Source: Pseudomonas chlororaphis (GTDB lineage Bacteria; Pseudomonadota; Gammaproteobacteria; Pseudomonadales; Pseudomonadaceae). Taken from it: a stretch of DNA of 64,000 bases. The position numbers were made by a program, and so were the translations under genes. The notes beneath the pieces are model-generated. The model saw only the letters and a program-made list of their open reading frames with translations, searched no databases and was not told the DNA's origin. The DNA is taken from positions 62,001 to 126,000 of the forward strand of contig NZ_MOAL01000008.1 of assembly GCF_003731765.1 (NCBI RefSeq), read 5' to 3'. Positions within the stretch are counted from its first letter, which is position 1. Every line of letters begins with the position of its first letter. Shown here one piece after another: positions 41,988 to 50,095 of the stretch.

Positions 41988-44900
41988 ATGTTCGAAACTC
42001 TCTTGATCGCCAACCGCGGCGCCATTGCCTGTCGCATCCTGCGCACCCTGCGCGAACTGCAGGTCAAAGGCGTTGCCGTGTATTCCGAGGCCGATGCCGC
42101 CAGCCTGCACATTTTGCAAGCCGATGAAGCCCACAGCCTCGGCGAAGGAGCCGCGGCGGGCACGTACCTGGCGGTGGACAAGATCCTCGCCATCGCACGG
42201 GCCAGCGGCGCCACGGCGATTCACCCCGGCTACGGTTTTCTCTCGGAGAACGCGGCCTTCGCCGAAGCCTGCGAAGCCGCGGGCATCGCCTTTGTCGGGC
42301 CAACCCCCGATCAGTTGCGCGTGTTCGGCCTGAAACACACCGCCCGCGCCCTGGCCCGTGCCCAAGGCGTGCCGTTGCTCGAAGGCAGCGAGCTGCTGGA
42401 CGACCTCGACGCCGCCCTGCTCGCCGCTGCGCAGGTGGGCTACCCGGTGATGCTCAAAAGCACCGCCGGCGGCGGTGGCATCGGCATGCGCGTCTGCCGC
42501 AGCGCTGCCGAGCTGAGTGAGTGCTTCGAAGGGGTCAAACGCCTGGGCCAGAACAACTTCAGCGACGCTGGGGTGTTTATCGAGCAATACATCCAGCGCG
42601 CTCGGCACCTGGAGGTCCAGGTGTTCGGCGACGGCCAGGGACAGGTCATCGCCCTCGGCGTGCGCGACTGCTCGGTGCAACGGCGCAACCAGAAAGTCCT
42701 TGAAGAAACCCCGGCGCCCAACCTGCCCGAAGGCATGGCTGAAGCCCTGTGCGCCGCGGCCATCCAACTGGCCAAGGCGGTCAACTACCGCAGCGCCGGC
42801 ACCGTGGAGTTCGTCTTCGACAGCGACACGCAACGCTTCTACTTCCTCGAAGTGAACACCCGCTTGCAAGTAGAGCACGGGGTCACGGAGCAAGTCTGGG
42901 GCGTCGACCTGGTGCGCTGGATGGTGCAATTGGCCGCTGGCGACCTGCCGCCGCTGAGCCAACTGAGCCAGACCCTTCAGGCGTCCGGCCATGCCATCCA
43001 GGCGCGCTTGTACGCCGAAGACCCGGGGCGGGATTTCCAGCCCAGCCCCGGTCTGCTGACGGCGGTTAGCTTCCCGGAGGCCGATGGCAAGCAGCTGCGC
43101 ATCGACACCTGGGTCGAAGCCGGCTGCGAAATCCCACCCTATTTCGACCCAATGATCGCCAAGGTCATCAGTTGGGCCCCGGACCGCGAACAGGCGCGCC
43201 AGGCACTGCACCAGGTACTGGGCGACAGCGTGCTCTATGGCGTGGAGACCAACCGCGATTACCTGCGGCAGATTCTGCTCGCGGCACCTTTCGCCAGCGG
43301 CCGGCCCTGGACCCGTTGCCTGGAAGGCCTGAGCTACCAGGCCAATACCCTGGAAGTGCTCAGCGCCGGCACCCAGACCAGCGTCCAGGACTACCCCGGG
43401 CGCCTCGGCTACTGGGCGGTCGGCGTGCCGCCTTCCGGGCCGATGGACAGCCGAGCCTTGCGCCTGGGCAACCGCCTGCTGGGCAACGAAGAGGGCGCCG
43501 CCGCCCTGGAAATCACCATGAGCGGGCCCCTGCTACGCTTCAACTGCGATGCGGTGGTGGCGGTGACCGGCGCGGTGATCCCCCTGACCTTGAACGGCGA
43601 ACCGCAGCCGATGAACCGCGCGCTACTGGTTCCAGCCGGCGCCACCCTGAGCCTGGGTACCCTCGCCGGAGCTGGGGCACGCAGCTACCTGTGCCTGCGC
43701 GGCGGGCTGCAGGTACCGGATTACCTGGGCAGTAAAAGCACCTTCACCCTGGGCCAGTTCGGCGGCCATGGCGGTCGTGCCCTGCGGGCCGGGGACGTGC
43801 TGCACCTGCCGGCCCTGAGCCAGCGCAGTGCCGGCCAGCAACTGGCACCGCAGCAGCTCGTCGAGTTGCCGCCCGTGCGGCAGATCCGCGTGATCTATGG
43901 CCCCCATGGCGCGCCGGAATACTTCACCGAGGGCTATATCGAAACCTTCTTCACCACCCAGTGGGAAGTGCATTTCAACTCCAGCCGCACCGGGGTGCGG
44001 CTGATCGGGCCGAAGCCGGAATGGGTGCGGGCCGATGGCGGCGAGGCCGGGCTGCACCCGTCGAATATCCATGACAACCCCTACGCGATCGGCGCTGTGG
44101 ACTTTACCGGCGACATGCCGGTAATCCTCGGTCCGGATGGCCCGAGCCTGGGTGGTTTTGTCTGCCCGGTGACGGTAATCGAGGCCGACCTGTGGCAACT
44201 GGGCCAGCTCAAGGCCGGCGACAAGGTGCAGTTCTTTCCAGTCAGCCTGGAGCAGGCCCGCAACGCATGCCGGGACTGGCTGAGCACTTCGGGCCCGCAA
44301 CCGTCCTCTGCGCCAGGCCCACTCCAGGATCCGGTGGTCCTCGACCTTGGCCAGGACGATCGACGGCTGGTGGCGCGACTGGCCGGGGACACGCACCTGC
44401 TGCTGGAAATCGGCGCACCGGAGCTGGACCTGGTGCTGCGCTTTCGCGGCCACGCCTTGATGCAAGCCCTGGAAGCCAAGGCCCTGCCCGGGGTGATCGA
44501 CCTGACCCCGGGCATCCGCTCGCTGCAAGTGCACTACCGACCGGAGCAACTGCCCCTGGCCGACCTGCTGCGGATCATTGCCGGTGAATGGGATGAGGTG
44601 TGCGCCGCCCAGGACCTGCAAGTGCCGTCGCGCATCGTTCACCTGCCCTTGTCCTGGGACGACCCGGCTTGCCAACTGGCCATCGAGAAATACATGACCA
44701 CGGTGCGCAAGGACGCGCCCTGGTGCCCGAGCAACCTGGAGTTCATCCGCCGCATCAACGACCTGCCCAACCTCGACGGAGTACAGCGCACGGTGTTCGA
44801 CGCCAGTTACCTGGTGATGGGCCTGGGCGACGTCTACCTCGGCGCCCCGGTGGCCACACCGCTGGACCCGCGACACCGCCTGGTGACCACCAAATACAAC

Positions 44901-45578
44901 CCGGCGCGAACCTGGACCGCGGAAAACTCGGTGGGCATCGGCGGCGCCTACCTGTGCGTCTACGGCATGGAAGGCCCGGGCGGCTACCAGTTCGTCGGCC
45001 GCACCTTGCAGATGTGGAACCGCTACCGCGAAGTCGCGGCGTTCGAAGGCAAGCCTTGGTTGCTGCGCTTCTTCGACCAGATCCGTTTCTACCCGGTCAG
45101 CGCCGATGAGCTGCTGCGGATTCGGCGCGACTTTCCCCTCGGCCGTTTCGACCTGGACATCCAGCACAGCCAGCTCAAGCTGGCGGACTACCAGGCCTTT
45201 TTGCAGCAGCAGGCCGAGAGCATCGAGGCGTTTCGGCAGCAACAACAAGGCGCTTTCCAGGCCGAACGGGAACGCTGGATCGCCAGCGGCCAGGCGCACT
45301 TCGACAGCGAAGAGGCCTGCGCGCCCATCGGCGCCGACACGCCCCTGGAACTCGGCCAATTGAGCGTCGACAGCCACCTGGCCGGCAACCTCTGGCAGGT
45401 TCAGGTGGAGACCGGTAGCCGGGTCGCGGCGGGGGATGTGCTGGTGATCCTGGAGTCGATGAAAATGGAAATCCCGTTATTGGCCCCGGTGGCCGGGGTG
45501 GTCCGCGAGGTCCGAGTGCAGCCCGGTTCCGCGGTGCAGGCCGGGCAACGGGTGGTGGTACTGGAAGAACAACGGTAA
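41988..45578 (+). CDS. Guanidine carboxylase (annotated as urea carboxylase)
   Basis: A 1,196-residue biotin-dependent enzyme, ATP + HCO3- + substrate to carboxylated product. Domains in order: biotin carboxylase (about 1-445; ATP-grasp glycine loop KSTAGGGGIGM), carboxyltransferase halves homologous to allophanate-hydrolase-like subunits 2 and 1 (about 460-1000), and a C-terminal biotinyl domain with Lys1159 in ESMKME. In the carboxyltransferase site the sequence is GAVDFTGD (Asp705); as I recall, true urea carboxylases carry Asn here and guanidine carboxylases Asp. With two guanidine riboswitches and paired DUF1989 genes, I infer guanidine as substrate. No allophanate hydrolase domain is fused. 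Confidence 0.9.
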   Translation: MFETLLIANRGAIACRILRTLRELQVKGVAVYSEADAASLHILQADEAHSLGEGAAAGTYLAVDKILAIARASGATAIHPGYGFLSENAAFAEACEAAGIAFVGPTPDQLRVFGLKHTARALARAQGVPLLEGSELLDDLDAALLAAAQVGYPVMLKSTAGGGGIGMRVCRSAAELSECFEGVKRLGQNNFSDAGVFIEQYIQRARHLEVQVFGDGQGQVIALGVRDCSVQRRNQKVLEETPAPNLPEGMAEALCAAAIQLAKAVNYRSAGTVEFVFDSDTQRFYFLEVNTRLQVEHGVTEQVWGVDLVRWMVQLAAGDLPPLSQLSQTLQASGHAIQARLYAEDPGRDFQPSPGLLTAVSFPEADGKQLRIDTWVEAGCEIPPYFDPMIAKVISWAPDREQARQALHQVLGDSVLYGVETNRDYLRQILLAAPFASGRPWTRCLEGLSYQANTLEVLSAGTQTSVQDYPGRLGYWAVGVPPSGPMDSRALRLGNRLLGNEEGAAALEITMSGPLLRFNCDAVVAVTGAVIPLTLNGEPQPMNRALLVPAGATLSLGTLAGAGARSYLCLRGGLQVPDYLGSKSTFTLGQFGGHGGRALRAGDVLHLPALSQRSAGQQLAPQQLVELPPVRQIRVIYGPHGAPEYFTEGYIETFFTTQWEVHFNSSRTGVRLIGPKPEWVRADGGEAGLHPSNIHDNPYAIGAVDFTGDMPVILGPDGPSLGGFVCPVTVIEADLWQLGQLKAGDKVQFFPVSLEQARNACRDWLSTSGPQPSSAPGPLQDPVVLDLGQDDRRLVARLAGDTHLLLEIGAPELDLVLRFRGHALMQALEAKALPGVIDLTPGIRSLQVHYRPEQLPLADLLRIIAGEWDEVCAAQDLQVPSRIVHLPLSWDDPACQLAIEKYMTTVRKDAPWCPSNLEFIRRINDLPNLDGVQRTVFDASYLVMGLGDVYLGAPVATPLDPRHRLVTTKYNPARTWTAENSVGIGGAYLCVYGMEGPGGYQFVGRTLQMWNRYREVAAFEGKPWLLRFFDQIRFYPVSADELLRIRRDFPLGRFDLDIQHSQLKLADYQAFLQQQAESIEAFRQQQQGAFQAERERWIASGQAHFDSEEACAPIGADTPLELGQLSVDSHLAGNLWQVQVETGSRVAAGDVLVILESMKMEIPLLAPVAGVVREVRVQPGSAVQAGQRVVVLEEQR

Positions 45579-45632
45579 CGGCCAGCATGCCGGCGACAGG
45601 GCACTGGAGCCTATCTTGGAGCCCCCTCGCCG

Positions 45633-45655
45633 GCCCCTCGGCAGGGGCTGATTTT
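45633..45655 (+). terminator. Terminator of the guanidine operon
   Basis: GCCCCT-CGGC-AGGGGC followed by TGATTTT, about 55 bases after the carboxylase stop. The T-tract is short, so efficiency may be modest. Confidence 0.6.
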
Positions 45656-45742
45656 CTGCCGAAGGCGCCGCTAAATGACGCAGTTATTTCCGTGCCGTGC
45701 CACTAGAATGGCTCCCATCGGGCCACTGCCAACGGAATCGCC

Positions 45743-47230
45743 ATGTCGCTTCGTTCTCCCCTGTATTCACAACGTTCGTTGGTTATCTCCCTGGTTGCCC
45801 TGCTGGGCTGCGGCTTCCTTGCCACGTCGCTGCTCAGCTACTACGCCTCCCGTACTTCGATCCGCGACAACATCGTCAACACCGAACTGCCGCTGACGTC
45901 CGACACGGTGTATTCGGAAATCCAGAAAGACCTGGTCCGCCCGATCCTGATCTCCTCGATGATGGCCCGCGACACCTTTATGCGGGACTGGGTCGTGGCC
46001 GGCGAACGCGACCCGATGCAAATGACCCGCTACCTCAACGAGGTCATGACCCACTACAACGCCTACACCGCGTTCTTCGTTTCCAACACCAGCCTGACCT
46101 ACTACCAGGCCAAGGGCGTGCTGAAAAAGATCAAGGCCGATGAGCCCCGGGACGCCTGGTACTTCCGGGTTCGCGACATGACCGCGCCCTACGAGATCAA
46201 CGTCGACCCGGACCTGGCCAACCAGGACAACCTGACCTTTTTCATCAACTACAAGGTCTACGACTACCAGAACAACTTCATCGGTGCCGCTGGCGTGGGC
46301 CTGACGGTGGACGCCGTGATCAAGCTGATCGACAAGTATCAGCAGCGCTACCAGCGCAGTGTGTATTTCGTCGACACCTTCGGCCGCCTGGTGCTCACCG
46401 GCGCCGAAGGTGGCCCCGGCGGGGCCCGCAGCGGCCAGTCGCTGAGCGAGCTGCCGAGCATGCAGGAACTGCACGCCAAGCTGCCCAAGCCCCACAGCGG
46501 CAGCTACGAATATTCGGCCCAGGGCCAGGGGCACTTTCTCAATGTGCGCTTTATTCCCGAACTGAACTGGTACCTGTTCGTCGACAAGCGTGAGGACGGC
46601 GCCCTCAGCGAAATCCGCCAGTCGCTGTACCTCAACCTGCTGATCTGCCTGCTGGTGACCCTGGTGGTGATCGCCTTGCTGGCCCGCGTGGTGCGCCGTT
46701 ACCAACGCAAGATTGAAGCCCAGGCGACCCTCGACAGCCTCACCGGGCTGCCCAACCGCCGCGGCTTCGACCTGCTGGCGGCCCAGGCCATACACGAGGC
46801 CGTACGCGAGCCCAAGCCCCTCAGCGCCCTGCTGCTGGACCTGGACCACTTCAAGCGCCTGAACGACACTTACGGCCACCTGGCCGGCGACCAGGTGCTG
46901 ACCGGTTTCGCCCGGGACCTGGAGAGCTGCCTGCGCCAGTCGGACATTGTCTGCCGCTGGGGCGGGGAAGAATTCATCATCCTGCTCAAGGACACCGACA
47001 GCGCCACGGCCCTGAAGATTGCCGAGAAGATCCGCCTGCTGACCGAACAACGGCACTATGAGTACGAAGGGCAGTCCCTGCACCTGACCGTCAGCATCGG
47101 CTTGACCACCCTGCAAGCCGACGACACGCTGCACAACCTGCTGTCACGCGCCGACAAGGCGATGTACCGTGCCAAACAGACCGGCCGTAACCGCACCTGC
47201 GTGGAAATGCCTCACTCCAGCTATGAATAA
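45743..47230 (+). CDS. Membrane diguanylate cyclase (dCache-GGDEF)
   Basis: A 495-residue inner-membrane sensor that makes c-di-GMP. Helix 1 (about residues 10-32) and helix 2 (about 290-312) bracket a periplasmic dCache-type sensor. The cytoplasmic GGDEF domain has the active GGEEF motif at 407-411 and a complete inhibitory I-site RQSD at 398-401, so it should be active and product-inhibited. The following CWC gene overlaps its stop by 8 bp. Confidence 0.93.
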   Translation: MSLRSPLYSQRSLVISLVALLGCGFLATSLLSYYASRTSIRDNIVNTELPLTSDTVYSEIQKDLVRPILISSMMARDTFMRDWVVAGERDPMQMTRYLNEVMTHYNAYTAFFVSNTSLTYYQAKGVLKKIKADEPRDAWYFRVRDMTAPYEINVDPDLANQDNLTFFINYKVYDYQNNFIGAAGVGLTVDAVIKLIDKYQQRYQRSVYFVDTFGRLVLTGAEGGPGGARSGQSLSELPSMQELHAKLPKPHSGSYEYSAQGQGHFLNVRFIPELNWYLFVDKREDGALSEIRQSLYLNLLICLLVTLVVIALLARVVRRYQRKIEAQATLDSLTGLPNRRGFDLLAAQAIHEAVREPKPLSALLLDLDHFKRLNDTYGHLAGDQVLTGFARDLESCLRQSDIVCRWGGEEFIILLKDTDSATALKIAEKIRLLTEQRHYEYEGQSLHLTVSIGLTTLQADDTLHNLLSRADKAMYRAKQTGRNRTCVEMPHSSYE

Positions 47231-47441
47231 ACCCGACCTCTGCCCCGCCTGTGGTGCCCGCAACGACTGCACCCTGGCCGACCCGCGCCGCGCCAGCCAG
47301 GCCTGCTGGTGCTACAGCGTGAGCATCGACCCGGCCGTGCTCGAAGCGCTGCCTGCGGCGCTGCGCAACCAGGCCTGCCTGTGCCCGCGCTGCGCCCAGG
47401 TCGAGGCACAGTTGCAGGCAGCGGCCAAGCCGATCCCGTAA
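47223..47441 (+). CDS. Cysteine-rich CWC family protein
   Basis: A 72-residue protein with seven or more Cys in CPACG, CTL, ACWC and CLCPRC patterns. It matches the cysteine-rich CWC family, named after the CWC motif (here ACWCYSV). A metal-binding role is likely but unproven. The start ATG at 47223 overlaps the diguanylate cyclase stop by 8 bp, so it is translationally coupled; an rsuA-like gene follows by 33 bp. Confidence 0.8.
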   Translation: MNKPDLCPACGARNDCTLADPRRASQACWCYSVSIDPAVLEALPAALRNQACLCPRCAQVEAQLQAAAKPIP

Positions 47442-47474
47442 GATGCGCGCCCCTTCCAAATACCGCCGACAGCC

Positions 47475-48167
47475 ATGCGAGTAGACCGTTTCTTCAGCAA
47501 CCTGCCGCGCTTCAACCGACAACAGGTGCGCCTGCTGCTGGTACAGGGGCGGATCAGGATCGATGGGCAGGTCGTCAGGGACAGCCGCGCCGACGTCACG
47601 GAGTTCAGCCGGGTCGAACTCGACGCCGAGCTGCTGCAGGAGGGCAAGCGCGCCCGCTACTTCATGCTGCACAAACCCCAGGGTTGCGTCAGCGCCACCC
47701 AGGACCCCGAACACGCCACGGTGCTGGACCTGATCCACGAGCCGGACAAACACGAGCTGCACATTGCCGGGCGCCTGGACTACAACACCACCGGACTGAT
47801 GCTGATCACCAACGACGGCCAGTGGTCCCGGCGCCTGACCCAGCCGCAGACCAAACTGCCCAAGCTCTACTACGTGGAAACCGAACAGCCGCTGGGCCCG
47901 GAGTACATCAGCACCTTCGCCCAGGGCCTGTACTTTGCCTACGAAGACCTGACCACCCTGCCCGCCGATCTGGAAATCCTCGGCCCACGGTGCGCTCGGC
48001 TGAGCATCGTTGAAGGGCGCTATCACCAGGTCAAGCGCATGTTCGGCCACTTCGACAACAAGGTGCTGCGCCTGCATCGTGAACGCATGGGCCCGTTGGT
48101 GCTGGACGCGAACCTGCAACCGGGCGAGTACCGGGCATTGACCGACGGCGAAATCCGCCAAGTCTGA
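47475..48167 (+). CDS. RsuA/RluB-family pseudouridine synthase
   Basis: A 230-residue rRNA pseudouridine synthase. The N-terminal S4 RNA-binding domain is seen at VRLLLVQGRIRIDGQVV, and the catalytic Asp lies in GRLDYNTTGLMLITNDG. RsuA acts on 16S U516, with RluE/RluF relatives on 23S rRNA; subtype is not certain, but size and motifs are closest to RsuA. Probably co-transcribed with the CWC gene. Confidence 0.87.
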   Translation: MRVDRFFSNLPRFNRQQVRLLLVQGRIRIDGQVVRDSRADVTEFSRVELDAELLQEGKRARYFMLHKPQGCVSATQDPEHATVLDLIHEPDKHELHIAGRLDYNTTGLMLITNDGQWSRRLTQPQTKLPKLYYVETEQPLGPEYISTFAQGLYFAYEDLTTLPADLEILGPRCARLSIVEGRYHQVKRMFGHFDNKVLRLHRERMGPLVLDANLQPGEYRALTDGEIRQV

Positions 48168-48511
48168 AACTGCCGCGACTGCGCACGTCGCAGGCGCCAG
48201 AAATGACCATTGGGCAGAACCTGCCGAACAATTTGTCCAAGGCACTTGCAGGTTGGTCGCAGCCCTGCTTGAATCAGACCGTCGGCCAAAATGTGACCGA
48301 TGAGTCACCACCATACTTCTAAGAAACTTTTTGCCGGCAGTGAGCCCTCAGGCTCCGCATTCCCGCCAGCAGATCGCCCGCCTATAACAACACCCGTCGA
48401 CCTGCCTTATCGGATCGACATGGGCTCCCAGATTCCAGGCGTATGCCTACCTGTCACAAAGCCCGTGCACACTCAGTTGCGCGCATACCCGCTTGCCAGG
48501 AGTCTTACGAG
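48168..48511. other. Intergenic region upstream of phaG
   Basis: 344 bp. It contains a weak sigma-54-like match at 48253-48270 (TTGG-N10-GCTT, GG and GC exactly 10 apart) and otherwise no gene. An open frame from 48300 encodes MSHHHTSKKLF... but has no ribosome binding site and no recognisable family. Confidence 0.45.
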
Positions 48512-49396
48512 ATGAGGCCAGAAATCGCTGTGCTGGATATACAGGGTCAGTATCGGGTTTACACGGAGTTCTATCGCGCAGATGCCGCAGAAAAGACCAT
48601 CATTCTGGTCAACGGCTCGATGGCCACTACTGCGTCTTTTGCCCAGACCGTGAAAAACCTGCATCCGCAATTCAATGTGGTGCTCTACGATCAGCCCTAC
48701 GCGGGCAAATCCAAGGCTCACAACAAGCATGAAAAGATGCTCACCAAGGAAGTCGAAGGGCAGATCCTCCTGGAACTGATCGACCACTTCGCCGCCGAGC
48801 ACGTGATGTCCTTTTCCTGGGGCGGCGCGCCCACCCTGATCGCCCTGGCGCATCGCCCGCGGCGTATCGAAAAGGCCGTGATCAGCTCCTTCTCGCCGGT
48901 GATCAACGAACCGATGCGCGACTACCTGGAACGCGGCGTCGACTACCTGGGCAGCCGTGATGGCAATCGCGTCGGCCACCTGGTCAACGACACCATCGGC
49001 AAGCACCTGCCGTCGTTGTTCAAGCGCTTCAACTACCGCCACGTCAGCAGCCTGGCGGAGCACGAATACGGGCAAATGCATTTCCACATCAGCCATGTGC
49101 TCCACAGCGATCGCCTGTGCTACCTCAAGGCAGCCAACAGCATCGATGTTCCGGTGTTGTTCATGAACGGCGAATGGGATGAGTACACCGCTGCCGATGA
49201 CGCCAAGCTGTTCGCCAACCATGTGCATAACTCCAGCTTCAGCACCATCCAGGCGGCTGGGCACTTCCTCGACATGGAACACAAATCCGCTTGCCGAGAT
49301 AGCCGCGACGCCTTGCTGGGGTTTCTGAAACCGGCCAGGCACGAAAGCCGTTCGCGGTATCAGTACGTCCAGGACCACCATGCATTGGCGCTCTGA
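48512..49396 (+). CDS. phaG: 3-hydroxyacyl-ACP thioesterase/transacylase PhaG
   Basis: A 294-residue alpha/beta hydrolase that diverts (R)-3-hydroxyacyl-ACP from fatty acid synthesis toward medium-chain polyhydroxyalkanoate from unrelated carbon such as sugars. It begins MRPEIAVLDIQGQYRVYTEFYRADAAE, essentially the P. putida PhaG sequence as I remember it. Nucleophile Ser102 lies in SFSWGGA, and late His is in AGHFLDME. RhlA is the related rhamnolipid enzyme, but the N-terminus and length fit PhaG. It is monocistronic. Confidence 0.95.
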   Translation: MRPEIAVLDIQGQYRVYTEFYRADAAEKTIILVNGSMATTASFAQTVKNLHPQFNVVLYDQPYAGKSKAHNKHEKMLTKEVEGQILLELIDHFAAEHVMSFSWGGAPTLIALAHRPRRIEKAVISSFSPVINEPMRDYLERGVDYLGSRDGNRVGHLVNDTIGKHLPSLFKRFNYRHVSSLAEHEYGQMHFHISHVLHSDRLCYLKAANSIDVPVLFMNGEWDEYTAADDAKLFANHVHNSSFSTIQAAGHFLDMEHKSACRDSRDALLGFLKPARHESRSRYQYVQDHHALAL

Positions 49397-49408
49397 AATG
49401 AGGTCATC

Positions 49409-49449
49409 GCGGGCAGCCTTGCGCTGCTGAGAATCCGCTGTTTTTTTTC
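49409..49449 (+). terminator. Putative phaG terminator
   Basis: GCGG...CCGC with an inner CAGC/GCTG stem, followed by TGTTTTTTTT, about 15 bases after the phaG stop. The stem is imperfect. Confidence 0.5.
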
Positions 49450-49647
49450 CAGCAACAGGGTTTGTCCGCGATCGACTGCAACGCCTGCTGTTTTCCTGCC
49501 TGTCAGCCTGCCCCACCTCTGCGTGCCCAGCGCCCGCCGTCGACACCCTCCCCTGCCCGCGCGTCCCGTTCCACACGCGCAAACGCACGCCACACAAAGA
49601 AAAACTTCAAATCCGCGCTCACATCTGGTACAAAGTCAGCCGTTCGA

Positions 49648-49721
49648 GCGGGTGTCGTATAATGGCATTACTCCAGCTTCCCAAGCTGATAACGAGGGTT
49701 CGATTCCCTTCACCCGCTCCA
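49648..49721 (+). tRNA. tRNA-Gly (anticodon CCC)
   Basis: A 74-nt tRNA. Acceptor GCGGGTG pairs with CACCCGC, discriminator T, encoded CCA. The anticodon loop TTCCCAA gives CCC, reading GGG glycine codons. The T-arm AGGGTTCGATTCCCT is standard. The base pair at 27-43 appears to be C-A, a tolerated mismatch. Confidence 0.95.
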
Positions 49722-49778
49722 GTCCATTTCAAATCCAGCGTCAGGATGCAATGACGAGGGATGCAGAACAGATAAAAG

Positions 49779-49803
49779 CCGGTCCAATGGACCGGTTTTT
49801 TTA
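49779..49803 (+). terminator. Terminator after tRNA-Gly
   Basis: Perfect 7-bp stem CCGGTCC-AAT-GGACCGG followed by TTTTTTT. Confidence 0.9.
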
Positions 49804-50046
49804 TGCCCGTCATTCGGCTATGGCTCCTGCCGCAACCCCATATCACTGCCGAGAAAACCTCGGGCTGCGTCGCGACAACGCTTGTGTGCAAAAAAAACGG
49901 CCCTGGGCTTTCGCCCAGGACCGCGTTCAGTGGTTGCCCCCTTGTTGCCACCCGGCTCCTGCCGGGCATGGGCTTTTTTACCAGCCCGCCACTGTCAGTT
50001 GGCTGAACCTGAATTCGATGCAGCGCTGACCGCAAGCCGATTACAG
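49804..50046. other. Hairpin-rich non-coding stretch, candidate sRNA
   Basis: No convincing ORF. It contains a very strong minus-strand terminator at 49890-49923 (11-bp stem CGGTCCTGGGC with GCCCAGGGCCG, GAAA loop, then T8) and a plus-strand terminator-like hairpin at 49947-49979 (CCCGGC-TCCT-GCCGGG, outer GCC/GGC, then T6). Neither ends a known gene, so one or two small RNAs may be encoded between the tRNA and the methyltransferase. Confidence 0.5.
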
Positions 50047-50048
50047 GC

Positions 50049-50078
50049 AAAAAAACCGGCCACTGAGTGCCGATTTTT
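50049..50078. terminator. Terminator of the TylF-like gene
   Basis: On the minus strand CGGCAC-TCA-GTGGCCG (one bulge) is followed by GTTTTTTT, 18 bases after the methyltransferase stop. A weaker T-run on the plus side makes it partly bidirectional. Confidence 0.75.
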
Positions 50079-50095
50079 ATCTCGCTGGCACCGCC

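Noticed and set aside
43623..45377. 584-codon open frame antisense to the guanidine carboxylase
   Set aside because: Complement of a well-conserved enzyme; no ribosome binding site or family.
37720..45578. Simple urea uptake and urea carboxylase operon
   Set aside because: Two guanidine riboswitches, the DUF1989 pair and Asp705 favour guanidine.
48300..48515. 71-codon ORF upstream of phaG
   Set aside because: No ribosome binding site, odd composition, overlaps the phaG start.
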